64,000 nucleotides of DNA from an uncultured Bacteroidales bacterium (lineage in GTDB: Bacteria > Bacteroidota > Bacteroidia > Bacteroidales > P3). Location: positions 62,001-126,000 of the forward strand of contig ONEY01000002.1 of assembly GCA_900316965.1 (NCBI GenBank), given 5' to 3'. A program made the position numbers and the translations under genes. The notes under the pieces were generated by a model that was not told the origin of the DNA, made no database searches, and saw nothing but the letters and a program-made list of their open reading frames with translations. Shown one piece after another: positions 9,239-18,478 of this stretch; within the stretch, counting starts at the first letter, position 1, and the number at the start of each line of letters is the position of its first letter.

Positions 9239-10906
9239 ATGGCAGACGACAAAAAGATTATTTTCTCAATGGTTGGAGTAGGCAAGCTGATTCCCCCCAG
9301 CCGTCAGATATTAAAGGATATCTACCTCTCATTTTTCTATGGAGCAAAGATAGGTATTATAGGTCTTAACGGTAGCGGCAAATCCTCGTTGCTGAAGATT
9401 ATTGCCGGTGTTGACAAGGATTATCAAGGCGAAGTGGTGTTCTCGCCCGGATACAGCGTAGGATACCTAGAACAGGAACCCAAACTCGACGATAGCAAGA
9501 CCGTGAAAGAGGTGGTGCAAGAGGCTGTGCAAGATGTTGTTGACTGGTTGAAGGAATATGAGGAGGTGAACAACGCATTTGCCGACCCCGATGCCGATTT
9601 TGACAAACTCTGTGAGCGGCAAGGAGAGCTGACAGAGCTGCTAGAGCAGCATGACGCATGGAATCTCGACAGCCGCCTAGAGCGTGCTATGGACGCCCTG
9701 CGCTGTCCCGAGGAAGACCAGTTGGTGAAGAATCTCAGCGGTGGTGAACGTCGTCGTGTGGCTCTGTGCCGCCTGCTGCTGCAGGAGCCCGACATACTGC
9801 TCCTGGACGAGCCCACCAACCACCTTGACGCCGAAAGTATAGAATGGCTTGAGCATCACCTGCAGCAATACAAAGGCACCGTTATTGCCGTCACGCACGA
9901 CCGCTATTTTCTTGATAATGTCGCCGGCTGGATACTCGAGCTGGATAGAGGCGAAGGTATTCCGTGGCAAGGCAACTACAGCTCGTGGCTGGATCAGAAG
10001 ACCCAGCGTCTGGCAATGGAAGAAAAGCAAGAGAGCAAACGACGCAAGACTCTGCAGCGCGAGCTGGAATGGGTTCGTATGGCGCCCAAGGCTCGTCACG
10101 CAAAGGGTAAAGCACGTTTGGCCGCATACGACCGTATGATGAACGAAGATGTGAAAGAGAAAGAGCAAAACCTGGAAATCTTTATTCCCAACGGTCCTCG
10201 TTTGGGCAACAAGGTACTTGAGGTTGAGGGAGTGAGCAAATCGTATGGCGACAAACTATTGTATGAGAATCTCACATTCTCGCTGCCGCCTGCCGGCATA
10301 GTGGGCGTTATAGGTCCCAACGGATGCGGAAAGACGACCCTGTTCCGTCTTATTATGGGGCTCGAGAAACCCGACACAGGCACCTTTACTGTGGGAGAGA
10401 CAGTCAAGATAGGCTATGTCGACCAACAACATGTGCAGATAGATCCAGAGAAATCGGTTTGGGAAGTGGTCAGCGAAGGCAACGAGCAGATACAGATGGG
10501 CGGACGTCTGGTGAACAGCCGCGCCTATATATCACGATTCAATTTTAGCGGCAACGACCAAAGCAAAAAAGCCGGAGTGCTTAGTGGCGGCGAGCGTAAC
10601 CGCCTACATTTGGCGTTGACCCTAAAGAGCGAAGCCAACGTGCTGCTCCTTGACGAGCCTACCAACGACATCGACGTCAACACAATGCGAGCCCTAGAGG
10701 AGGGCTTGGAGAACTTTGCCGGATGTGCTGTTGTCATCAGCCACGACCGCTGGTTTCTTGACAGAATATGCACCCATATTCTTGCATTCGAAGGCGACTC
10801 GCAGGTGTACTTTTTTGAGGGCAGCTATTCCGAATATGAGGAAAACCGCAAGAAACGCTTAGGCGACGACACACCACATCGTTTCCACTACAAGAAACTG
10901 CAGTAG
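9239..10906 (+). CDS. ettA: ABC-F protein, energy-dependent translational throttle EttA
   Basis: A soluble ABC-F ATPase (555 aa) that binds the ribosomal E site and gates the first translation steps according to ATP level. Two ABC domains are visible. The first Walker A is GLNGSGKSS at residues 42-50 with signature LSGGERRRVALCR; the second is GPNGCGKTT at about 359-367 with LSGGERNRLHLAL. Walker B sequences are LLLDEPTNHLD and LLLDEPTNDID. The N-terminus (MADDKKIIFSMVGVGKLIPP) and the overall length match EttA rather than Uup or other ABC-F types. It is divergent from the M28-barrel gene across a 158-bp gap in which I find no clear promoter box. Confidence 0.93.
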   Translation: MADDKKIIFSMVGVGKLIPPSRQILKDIYLSFFYGAKIGIIGLNGSGKSSLLKIIAGVDKDYQGEVVFSPGYSVGYLEQEPKLDDSKTVKEVVQEAVQDVVDWLKEYEEVNNAFADPDADFDKLCERQGELTELLEQHDAWNLDSRLERAMDALRCPEEDQLVKNLSGGERRRVALCRLLLQEPDILLLDEPTNHLDAESIEWLEHHLQQYKGTVIAVTHDRYFLDNVAGWILELDRGEGIPWQGNYSSWLDQKTQRLAMEEKQESKRRKTLQRELEWVRMAPKARHAKGKARLAAYDRMMNEDVKEKEQNLEIFIPNGPRLGNKVLEVEGVSKSYGDKLLYENLTFSLPPAGIVGVIGPNGCGKTTLFRLIMGLEKPDTGTFTVGETVKIGYVDQQHVQIDPEKSVWEVVSEGNEQIQMGGRLVNSRAYISRFNFSGNDQSKKAGVLSGGERNRLHLALTLKSEANVLLLDEPTNDIDVNTMRALEEGLENFAGCAVVISHDRWFLDRICTHILAFEGDSQVYFFEGSYSEYEENRKKRLGDDTPHRFHYKKLQ

Positions 10907-10921
10907 AGTGTTGGAAGCAGA

Positions 10922-10958
10922 AGTTGCCGCGAGGCATATAACAAAGCCTTGGGCAACT
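10922..10958 (+). terminator. Hairpin after ettA, probable terminator
   Basis: AGTTGCC and GAGGC pair with GCCTT and GGCAACT across a loop of about 10 nt, with short internal mismatches. The TTTCTATT tract follows a few bases later. The hairpin lies 16 bp after the ettA stop and argues that the next gene starts downstream of it, at the ATG at 11000. Confidence 0.5.
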
Positions 10959-10999
10959 GCGTTTCTATTAAAGAAAGTAGAACATACAACTACCGATCA

Positions 11000-11719
11000 A
11001 TGAGAAGAATCTTTTTAATATTGTTTTTGTTCCCAAGTGTCTTGTTGGCGCAGCATAATAGGCAAGAGCTTGTCCAACCCAATTATGACAGCTACAAACT
11101 TAGATTCTGGCCAAAGGAGATGACTGTGGTGCAGAAATATGACAAAGGCAACGATATCACATTTCAAGAGGTATATCGGTTTGACTCGGTAGGCAACCTG
11201 GCAGAATACCGCAAACAAGGTTTTGGGGGAGAGAAAGTCACCCGTTATCCCTTGACGATGGAGGATGTGAGCCGAAACAAATTGTATGTTTTTGACTATG
11301 ATGGTGATGTGTTGGAGATGAGACAGTTTAATTTGAAAGGCGAGTTGTACAGCACGACCCATTGCATCTATGCCGAAGGGGGCAACCTGGTGCAAAGTAT
11401 AGAGTATACCTATCATGCCGACAGCGGAATGGTTACCCGCCGGACGGTGTCGTACTACGACAAAAGAGAGCGCCTAAAGAAGGTGGAGCAATATACAGCC
11501 GACGAATTGCTACTGTGGAGCGAGAAGCGCAAATATGACCGTCACGGCAACCTGGAGAAACGCACACAGACCTTTTTCAACGACGACGAGAAAGAGGTGA
11601 CGGTAGAGAAGAGAAAATACACTTACGACAAACACAGGAACTGGACGCAATGCCTCTATATATTGAACGGCAAACAGATGTACACAATAGAGCGCAAAAT
11701 AGTTTATTACGGAGAATGA
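11000..11719 (+). CDS. Exported protein with YD-repeat-like strands
   Basis: A 239-residue protein of unknown function. An N-terminal signal peptide (MRRIFLILFLFPSVLLAQ) directs export. The mature part has short beta-strand repeats of the Rhs/YD kind: YRFDSVGNLAEYRKQ, YYDKRERLKKVEQY, KYDRHGNLEKRTQTFF and YTYDKHRNWTQCLY. The start was set at this ATG because a longer in-frame extension upstream (to 10949) would run through the post-ettA hairpin and has no signal-peptide character. The gene stands alone between ettA and dnaE. Small YD-like exported proteins of this kind are common in Bacteroidota and mostly uncharacterised; no toxin domain is visible. Confidence 0.7.
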   Translation: MRRIFLILFLFPSVLLAQHNRQELVQPNYDSYKLRFWPKEMTVVQKYDKGNDITFQEVYRFDSVGNLAEYRKQGFGGEKVTRYPLTMEDVSRNKLYVFDYDGDVLEMRQFNLKGELYSTTHCIYAEGGNLVQSIEYTYHADSGMVTRRTVSYYDKRERLKKVEQYTADELLLWSEKRKYDRHGNLEKRTQTFFNDDEKEVTVEKRKYTYDKHRNWTQCLYILNGKQMYTIERKIVYYGE

Positions 11720-11740
11720 CAATGGCGACAGAAAGAGTTT

Positions 11741-11763
11741 TATGGCTGCTGAATGCAGCCATA
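11741..11763. terminator. Perfect 9-bp stem-loop downstream of the YD-like gene
   Basis: TATGGCTGC and GCAGCCATA form a perfect 9-bp stem around the 5-nt loop TGAAT, 22 bp past the stop. The T-tract after it on the plus strand is weak (ACTGTTTG), so termination is likely but not certain. Confidence 0.5.
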
Positions 11764-11829
11764 ACTGTTTGCTATAGTTGAGACTGGGTGAATTGTTGAT
11801 AAATAATGACATATTATGACTCATTTTTT

Positions 11830-11868
11830 GGATTATTATTGCTATTTTTACACTTTCAAAAATAATCC
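11830..11868. promoter_or_regulatory. Operator-like inverted repeat upstream of dnaE
   Basis: GGATTATTATTG (11830-11841) and CAAAAATAATCC (11857-11868) are inverted copies of each other with 11 of 12 positions matching, separated by 15 bp. The spacer contains TATTTTTA, one base off the TAnnTTTG -7 box. The dnaE ATG begins 16 bp after the right arm. A protein-binding operator or a weak RNA hairpin are both possible. Confidence 0.35.
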
Positions 11869-11883
11869 AATCTTTGTTGTAGT

Positions 11884-14800
11884 ATGCCTTATTTCACCCA
11901 TTTACATGTTCACTCGCACTTTTCTATCCTCGACGGAATGTCGAAAGTGCCCGACTTGATAAAAAAATGCAAAAAAAACGGAATGTATGCAATGGCCCTT
12001 ACCGACCACGGCAACATGTACGGTATTAAAGAGTTGGTGGACAATGTTAAAAAAGAGAATGGGAAGGTAAAGGATCAGATCAAGGATGCAGAGGCCGAGA
12101 AGGCAAAAATAGAGACCCAGATAAAGGCTGTGGAAAGTGGCGAGCCGCAACCGGAGCCGTCGCAGGATGAGAACGCGACGCCACCATTGACGTTGGAGGA
12201 GCTACAGACAAAGTTGATGGAGTTGAACGCGCAGGTGGAAAGTTTGAAACAGCAGATATTTAAACCTATCATAGGCATAGAATCCTATTGCGCGCACCGC
12301 ACCCTTTACGACAAAGATTCGAACGTCAAGGAGTATGATCCCGAGACGGGACGAGAGCGAATAATGGACCGCAGCGGATGGCATATCATACTGCTGGCCA
12401 AAAATAAGCAAGGCTATCGCAATCTCTGCAAGCTGTCCAGTATAGCCTTTACGGAGGGATTCTTCTACAATCCCCGTATCGACCACAATCTGCTAGAGCA
12501 GTATCACGAGGGAGTGATATGCTGCTCGGCATGTATAGGAGGTGAGATACCCCAAAAAATTATGAAAGGCGACATAGAGGGCGCCGAAGAGTCCGTGAGA
12601 TGGTTTAAGAACCTCTTCGGCGATGATTTTTACCTTGAGCTGCAGCGCCACAAAACCGACAAGCCCAACGCCGCCTACGACACCTATGATAAACAACAGA
12701 AAGTCAACGCCTATCTGCTGCAATTTGCAGAGAAATACAACATAAAATATATTGCCACCAACGATGTCCATTTTGTTGAGGAGGAGCACGGAGAGGCTCA
12801 CGACCGCCTGATATGCCTGTCGACCAAGAAAGACCTCGACGATCCCAACAGAATGCATTATACCAAGCAAGAGTGGCTGAAAACACCTGACGAGATGGCT
12901 GCGGTTTTTGCCGACTTGCCGGAGGCATTGGAAAACACACGTGAGATTGCCGACAAAGTAGAGGTTTTCAGCATAGATAGCGACCCCATAATGCCTGTTT
13001 TCGACATTCCTGCAAGTTTTGGCACAGAGGAGGAGTACCGCAGTCGAATTACAGAGAAGGAGCTCTTCGACGAATTTACACGCAACGAGAAGGGCGAGGT
13101 GGTGATGAGCCAGGAAAAGGCTGAAGACAAAATCAAGAAGCTTGGAGGCTACAACAAATTGTACCGCATCAAGTTTGAGGCCGACTATCTGGCCAAGCTT
13201 GTGTGGGAAGGGGCGCACAAACGCTATGGAGAAGAGCTCACGGAAGAGCAGAAGGAGCGGATCATTTTTGAGTTGCACACCATCAAGACCATGGGATTTC
13301 CAGGATATTTCCTTATCGTTGCCGACTACATTCGCGGAGCGCGCGAGGAACTAGGCGTCAGTGTGGGTCCTGGGCGTGGATCGGCGGCAGGCAGCGTGGT
13401 GGCCTACTGTCTGTGGATTACCGATATTGATCCCCTCAAATATGACCTGCTTTTTGAGCGTTTCCTGAATCCCGACCGAATATCGCTTCCTGATATTGAT
13501 GTCGACTTTGACGATGCCGGACGAGGAAAGGTGTTGGATTGGATTACTGAGAAATATGGCAAAGAGAAGGTGGCACACATTATCACATACGGCACAATGG
13601 CCAGCAAATCGGCCATAGCCGATGTGGCGCGAATACAGAAGATACCCCTTTCGACGGTGGCACAGATAAAAAGCTATATACCGGATAGAGGCTTCCCCGA
13701 GAACATCAAAGACGAGAAGGGCAAGTCGCCTAAGGTCAATTTGAAAAACTGCTATAAGTATGTGCCCGAGTTGCGCCAGATAATGGAGGGAGAGGACTCG
13801 GAATTGAAGGAGGTGCTTACCTACGCCGAAGAGCTTGAAGACACCAACCGCCAGACAGGCATACACGCCTGCGGCGTTATTATCGGAGCCGACGACCTTA
13901 CCAATTTCGCACCCATGTGCACAATCAAAGATAAGGACACCGACGAGGATGTTCTTGTCACCCAATATGATGGGCATGTGGTAGAGACGGTTGGACTTAT
14001 AAAGATGGACTTCCTAGGTCTCAAGAACCTTACCATCATCAAGGATGCCCTAAACAATATAAAACGCCGCAACAATGTCGACATCGATATTGACCATATA
14101 CCTATCGACGACGAACTGACCTATCAACTATTCTGCGACGGCAACACCGTAGGCACATTCCAGTTTGAGTCGGCGGGAATGCAGAAATACCTTCGCGAAT
14201 TGCAGCCACATGTTTTCGAGGACCTGATAGCAATGAACGCACTCTACCGTCCAGGTCCTATGGAGTATATCCCAGACTTTATCGATCGCAAACAGGGACG
14301 CAAACCCGTGGAGTACGACATCCCGTGTATGGAGCAGTACCTCAAAGATACCTATGGCATCACGGTGTATCAGGAGCAGGTCATGCTATTGTCACGCCAG
14401 CTGGCGGGATTCACTCGCGGACAGAGTGACACTTTGCGCAAGGCTATGGGTAAGAAGCAGATAGAGAAGATGAACGAGCTTGAGGTGCTATTTTACGAGG
14501 GCGGTGAGAAAAAGGGGCACCCTAGGGAGAAGCTCAACAAGATATGGGAAGACTGGAAGAAATTTGCCAGCTACGCTTTCAATAAATCGCATGCCACTTG
14601 CTATTCGTGGGTGGCATACCAAACCGCCTATCTTAAAGCCCATTATCCGGCAGAGTATATGGCCGCGGTGATGACATCGTCGCTGAGCGATATAACACGA
14701 GTCACCGAGCTTATGGCCGACTGCAAGAAGAACAATATAGAGATTCTGGCACCCAGCGTCAATGAGTCGGAGATAAACTTCTCGGTCAACGAGCAGGGAC

Positions 14801-15858
14801 AGATACGATTTGGACTTAGTGCCATAAAGGGCATGGGAGAAGCCGCAGCTCAGGCCATCATCGAAGAACGAGAGAAGAACGGACCCTTTACGGACATTTT
14901 TGACCTCTTGGAACGCATAGACATGAAGACGGTGAACAGGAAGAACCTGGAGGTGCTGGTGAAATCGGGTGCTTTCGACCAACTTAGCGGCATGCACCGC
15001 GCACAGTATCTGCACAAGGATGTGGAGGGAGAGATGGTGCCGTCGTATCTTGAGAAGTTGGTGCGTTGGCAGAGCCGCAAACGAGAGGCGGCGAGTGTGG
15101 CGCAGATGTCGATATTCGATGTGTCGGACGAGATGAAGTCGGAGGACCATCCTCCTATTCCGGAATGTGAGCCTTGGACGAGTGTGGAGCAATGCAATTA
15201 CGAGAAGGAGGTGATAGGATTCTATATCAGCGGCCATCCTTTGGACGACTACAAGTATGAGATGGACAACTATGTCGATGTCAGCGTTAGGGCGCTCAAC
15301 AACCTGGAGGCTTTGGTGCCGCGCCACGAAGTGTCGTTTGGGGGAATAGTCACCGAGGCCCAGTCGGGCATATCGCAGCGCACCGGCAAGCCCTACGGCA
15401 GTATGACTATAGAGGACTATCAAGGGTCGTATGAGCTGCGACTCTTTGGCGAGGACTGCCTCAAATACAAGGAGTATTGCCAGAAAGGGTTGTTTGTCTA
15501 TGTCAAAGTAGAGATCAAACAGTTTACAATAAAAAAAGATGGCATAGAGTCGCGAAGCCCTGCACGTATTTATATCAAGAAAATCATGCCATTGGGTGAT
15601 GTTGTGTCGGCATTTACTAAAACCATTAGTTTCCATATTGATATAGAGAAATTGACCGACGATTTTTGCAACAAGCTGAAGAAACTTGCCAACCAGAATA
15701 GAGGAGAAACCAAGCTGAATGTCACCGTTGACGACAAAGAGCACGAGATGTCGCTTTTCATGTCCTCCTCGAGCTTGAAGGTCGACCCAGCCACATTCGT
15801 TAAGCTTTTGGAGGATATGCCTGAGGTGAGCCGTGTTTCGTTGAATGGGAAAGTGTGA
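11884..15858 (+). CDS. dnaE: DNA polymerase III alpha subunit
   Basis: The replicative DNA polymerase (1324 aa). The N-terminal PHP domain opens with HLHVHSHFSILDG and LTDHGNMYG. The polymerase core shows PGRGSAAGSVVAYCLW (about residue 495) and the catalytic carboxylate motif PDIDVDFDD (about 537-545). Finger and tau-binding regions follow, and near the C-terminus an OB-fold begins at about VSFGGIVTEAQSG. It is clearly the DnaE1 type, with no exonuclease insertion as in PolC and no intein. An unusual stretch at about residues 57-126 interrupts the PHP domain between NVKKENG and FKPIIGIE; it is Lys/Glu/Gln-rich, with two helical coiled-coil-like parts around a Pro-rich centre. The gene begins with ATG and appears to be transcribed on its own. 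Confidence 0.97.
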   Translation: MPYFTHLHVHSHFSILDGMSKVPDLIKKCKKNGMYAMALTDHGNMYGIKELVDNVKKENGKVKDQIKDAEAEKAKIETQIKAVESGEPQPEPSQDENATPPLTLEELQTKLMELNAQVESLKQQIFKPIIGIESYCAHRTLYDKDSNVKEYDPETGRERIMDRSGWHIILLAKNKQGYRNLCKLSSIAFTEGFFYNPRIDHNLLEQYHEGVICCSACIGGEIPQKIMKGDIEGAEESVRWFKNLFGDDFYLELQRHKTDKPNAAYDTYDKQQKVNAYLLQFAEKYNIKYIATNDVHFVEEEHGEAHDRLICLSTKKDLDDPNRMHYTKQEWLKTPDEMAAVFADLPEALENTREIADKVEVFSIDSDPIMPVFDIPASFGTEEEYRSRITEKELFDEFTRNEKGEVVMSQEKAEDKIKKLGGYNKLYRIKFEADYLAKLVWEGAHKRYGEELTEEQKERIIFELHTIKTMGFPGYFLIVADYIRGAREELGVSVGPGRGSAAGSVVAYCLWITDIDPLKYDLLFERFLNPDRISLPDIDVDFDDAGRGKVLDWITEKYGKEKVAHIITYGTMASKSAIADVARIQKIPLSTVAQIKSYIPDRGFPENIKDEKGKSPKVNLKNCYKYVPELRQIMEGEDSELKEVLTYAEELEDTNRQTGIHACGVIIGADDLTNFAPMCTIKDKDTDEDVLVTQYDGHVVETVGLIKMDFLGLKNLTIIKDALNNIKRRNNVDIDIDHIPIDDELTYQLFCDGNTVGTFQFESAGMQKYLRELQPHVFEDLIAMNALYRPGPMEYIPDFIDRKQGRKPVEYDIPCMEQYLKDTYGITVYQEQVMLLSRQLAGFTRGQSDTLRKAMGKKQIEKMNELEVLFYEGGEKKGHPREKLNKIWEDWKKFASYAFNKSHATCYSWVAYQTAYLKAHYPAEYMAAVMTSSLSDITRVTELMADCKKNNIEILAPSVNESEINFSVNEQGQIRFGLSAIKGMGEAAAQAIIEEREKNGPFTDIFDLLERIDMKTVNRKNLEVLVKSGAFDQLSGMHRAQYLHKDVEGEMVPSYLEKLVRWQSRKREAASVAQMSIFDVSDEMKSEDHPPIPECEPWTSVEQCNYEKEVIGFYISGHPLDDYKYEMDNYVDVSVRALNNLEALVPRHEVSFGGIVTEAQSGISQRTGKPYGSMTIEDYQGSYELRLFGEDCLKYKEYCQKGLFVYVKVEIKQFTIKKDGIESRSPARIYIKKIMPLGDVVSAFTKTISFHIDIEKLTDDFCNKLKKLANQNRGETKLNVTVDDKEHEMSLFMSSSSLKVDPATFVKLLEDMPEVSRVSLNGKV

Positions 15859-15931
15859 TGATAGATGCGATGATGAGATGTGAACGCAGATAGATGCAAC
15901 CGATAGTGATACAATAAAACCGCTTTGTCAA

Positions 15932-16813
15932 TTGAAAGATATTAAACTAACAACAGAGGTGGCCACACCAAAGGCGAGATTTGGCATAGGATATGATGAC
16001 GCTATGCTGCTCGTTGGCTCGTGTTTTACAGAAAACATGGGAGCGCGTTTGTCGGATTTGGGCTTCAAGGTCAATGTCAATCCTTTGGGCATAATGTACA
16101 ATCCCCTTTCGATGGCCGATGCGCTAAGCCGCTGTTTGGACGGCAGAACGATAGGGGAGGGAGACCTTGTGGAGCGCGACGGACTTTGGCACTCATGGCT
16201 TCATCATGGCTGTTTTTCGCATGCCGACAAGGACGGATGCCTTCATGCCTGCAATCAGGCAATTGAGGAGGCACATGATTTTTTGGAGACATGCAATACG
16301 GTTATACTCACCTTTGGCTCGGGATGGCACTATAGGTTGAAATCGGATGGAAGAGTGGTGGCCAACTGTCACAAGGTGCCGGCGGCGACATTCGAAAAGA
16401 GGCTGGCAACTGTGGAGGAGTCGCTAGGAGTGTGGAACCCATTGATGGAAAGGCTGCTTGAAGGTGGGCGTCGTGTGGTGTTGACTATCAGTCCTGTGCG
16501 ACACCAAGCATACGGAGCTCACGGCAACCAGCTGGGGAAGGCAGTATTGCTGCTTATGGTAGAAGAGTTGATGAGGAATTTTGAGTCGAAGGGATGTCTG
16601 GAGTATTTCCCATCGTATGAGATTGTTGTTGACGAATTGCGCGACTACCGCTTCTACGCCGACGATATGGCACATCCCTCATCGATGGCGGAGGAAATTG
16701 TGTGGCGGAGATTTCAGAATGTTTTTTTTGACGACAAAACAAAGATGAAGAGCGAGGCGGCGTATGATGAATTGCGTCGCAAAGCCCATAGGCCTTTAAG
16801 ACCGGGCGAATGA
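15932..16813 (+). CDS. GSCFA domain protein
   Basis: A 293-residue protein of the GSCFA family, an SGNH-hydrolase-related group common in Bacteroidota. The name-giving motif appears as LLVGSCFTENMG (GSCF at residues 29-32). Later conserved blocks include LTFGSGWHY, TISPVRHQAYGAHGNQLGKAVL and FPSYEIVVDELRDYRFYADD followed by HPS. No ATG lies between the preceding in-frame stop and the GSCF motif in a sensible place, so the TTG start is used; this gives the family's usual short lead before TEV-x-PK. No signal peptide is seen. Catalytic function is unproven in this family; acyl-ester chemistry is an inference from the fold. It lies between dnaE and ddl, all on the plus strand. Confidence 0.85.
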   Translation: MKDIKLTTEVATPKARFGIGYDDAMLLVGSCFTENMGARLSDLGFKVNVNPLGIMYNPLSMADALSRCLDGRTIGEGDLVERDGLWHSWLHHGCFSHADKDGCLHACNQAIEEAHDFLETCNTVILTFGSGWHYRLKSDGRVVANCHKVPAATFEKRLATVEESLGVWNPLMERLLEGGRRVVLTISPVRHQAYGAHGNQLGKAVLLLMVEELMRNFESKGCLEYFPSYEIVVDELRDYRFYADDMAHPSSMAEEIVWRRFQNVFFDDKTKMKSEAAYDELRRKAHRPLRPGE

Positions 16814-16856
16814 GCTGAAATGGATATTAAATATAAGTAAAATACATCAAACAGTT

Positions 16857-17867
16857 ATGAAAAATATAGCTTTAGTAATGGGTGGTTTCTCGGGAGAACA
16901 CCAAATCTCGATCAATAGCGGATGCCAAGTGTATGAGTCGCTCGACAAAAACAAATATAATGTATACAAGATTGTTGTGGGCGAGCTGACGAATGGTGTT
17001 ATTGACCGCCAAAATTGGTATTGGCTGGCCGATAACGGGGAGCATCGCCCTATTGACAGAGGTGATTTCACGGTTGTTGACAATGGAGTCAAAGTGAGTT
17101 TCGACCTTGCTTTTATCATTATTCATGGCAATCCTGGCGAAAATGGGGTGCTGCAGGGCTATTTCGATTTGCTTGGCATAAGGTACACCACATGCGGGTT
17201 TTATACGTCGGCATTGACTTTCAACAAAGGCTATTGCAATCCTGTGGTGCGCAATTTCCATATTGTCAAGGTGGCGAAATCGCGTTTGTTTTATAAGGGG
17301 CAGAGTATAGATATGGCCGACATTGTGAATCGACTGGGGCTTCCCGTCTTTGTCAAACCCGCCTCGGGAGGCAGTAGTGTGGCGACAACCAAGGTGAAAA
17401 GAGTTGAGGATATTATGCCGGCCATTGAGGAGGCGTTCACGGAGGATGACGCAGTTTTGGTCGAGGAGTTCGTTCACGGCCGCGAGTTTGACTGTGGCGT
17501 GATGAAAATAAAGGGAAAGAAATATGTTTTCCCCATAACCGAGATTATTCCCAAGGGTGGGCATGAGTTTTTTGACTATGAGGCGAAGTATGACGGCTTT
17601 AGCGACGAGGTGACCCCTGCCGAGGTGGAGCCTGCTATTGCCGAGCAAATACAGGATGTTTCGTCGAAGCTGTACGACCTGCTGGATTGCAGAGGTGTTG
17701 TGCGCTTCGATTTCATTTACAACACCGACCGCGACCGCCTATATTTTCTTGAGGTCAACACCATTCCCGGCCAGAGTGCCGAAAGTATTGTCCCGAAGCA
17801 GGCGCGCGCTATGGGTATAAGCACGTCGCAGCTGTACGAGATGATTATCGAGGACGCGCTGGCATAA
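16857..17867 (+). CDS. ddl: D-alanine--D-alanine ligase
   Basis: An ATP-grasp ligase (336 aa) that joins two D-alanines for peptidoglycan precursor synthesis in the cytosol. The N-terminal motif MGGFSGEHQISINSG and the substrate-region HGNPGENGVLQGYFDLLG are the family hallmarks. The ATP-grasp part shows VKPASGGSS, VEEFVHGREFDCGV and the metal-binding end FLEVNTIPGQS. The length and all motifs are regular. It follows the GSCFA gene by 43 bp and could be in the same transcript. Downstream is an 11-bp-period repeat and then a nitroreductase gene. Confidence 0.95.
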   Translation: MKNIALVMGGFSGEHQISINSGCQVYESLDKNKYNVYKIVVGELTNGVIDRQNWYWLADNGEHRPIDRGDFTVVDNGVKVSFDLAFIIIHGNPGENGVLQGYFDLLGIRYTTCGFYTSALTFNKGYCNPVVRNFHIVKVAKSRLFYKGQSIDMADIVNRLGLPVFVKPASGGSSVATTKVKRVEDIMPAIEEAFTEDDAVLVEEFVHGREFDCGVMKIKGKKYVFPITEIIPKGGHEFFDYEAKYDGFSDEVTPAEVEPAIAEQIQDVSSKLYDLLDCRGVVRFDFIYNTDRDRLYFLEVNTIPGQSAESIVPKQARAMGISTSQLYEMIIEDALA

Positions 17868-17894
17868 AAATAAGGGAGTGAAAATACTGTCTGG

Positions 17895-17927
17895 GTACTA
17901 TCAAAGTACTATCGAAGTACTATAAAA
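17895..17927. repeat. 11-bp tandem repeat, GTACTATCAAA family
   Basis: Three consecutive 11-bp units, GTACTATCAAA, GTACTATCGAA and GTACTATAAAA, lie between ddl and the nitroreductase gene. Period and copy number are the same as in the TATGAGTCCGC family but the sequence is different. It ends 20 bp before the next ATG, so it may sit in the leader or promoter of that gene. Confidence 0.75.
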
Positions 17928-17947
17928 ATGGCTAATAATAATTGAAT

Positions 17948-18478
17948 ATGGATAACGAAGTGTTGAAATGTTTACGTGAGCGTCGTAGTGTGCGCTCTTT
18001 CAAAGCGGAGCAGATTACCGATGAGGAGTTGCAGGCTGTGTTGGAGGCCGGCACTTACGCTCCCACAGGAATGAATTGCCAAGATCCGTGGATTGTGGCT
18101 GTTCAAAACAGAGAGATTATAGATCAGTTGGTTAGGATGAACAAGCAATATACTCAGCAGGAGGGTAATCCCTATTATGACTCGCCGACAATAGTGCTTG
18201 TCTTCGCTTCACGTCCCGAGAAGTGGAAGAATGGCATGGCTGATGGGTCGCTTGTGCTCGGCAATATGATGAATGCCGCTCATGCTATAGGATTGGGGTC
18301 GTGCTGGATAAATCGAGAGCGAGAGATGTTTGACACCGAGGAGGGGCGAGAGCTTATGGCACGACTTGGCCTTCCCGAGGGCTTGATGGGAGTAGGGGCT
18401 TTGTCGCTGGGATATCCGGCCGCACCGTTGCGTCAGGCGCGTCCACGCAAAGAGAATTATTACAGGGTGATAAAATGA
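17948..18478 (+). CDS. Nitroreductase family FMN protein
   Basis: A small nitroreductase-fold flavoprotein (176 aa). The N-terminal RERRSVRSFKAEQITDEEL is the FMN-phosphate binding region. APTGMNCQDPW and the later GLGSCWINRE and LGYPA are typical of the family. The physiological substrate is unknown; these enzymes use NAD(P)H to reduce nitro compounds, quinones or flavins. The ATG here was preferred over a TTG two codons upstream. Its stop overlaps the ATG of the TIGR02757 gene by 4 bp (ATGA), so the two are translationally coupled. Confidence 0.88.
   Translation: MDNEVLKCLRERRSVRSFKAEQITDEELQAVLEAGTYAPTGMNCQDPWIVAVQNREIIDQLVRMNKQYTQQEGNPYYDSPTIVLVFASRPEKWKNGMADGSLVLGNMMNAAHAIGLGSCWINREREMFDTEEGRELMARLGLPEGLMGVGALSLGYPAAPLRQARPRKENYYRVIK

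Noticed and set aside
14488..15744. 418-codon open frame on the minus strand within dnaE
   Set aside because: It is a shadow of the dnaE reading frame; its translation has no recognisable domain and the plus-strand gene is certain.
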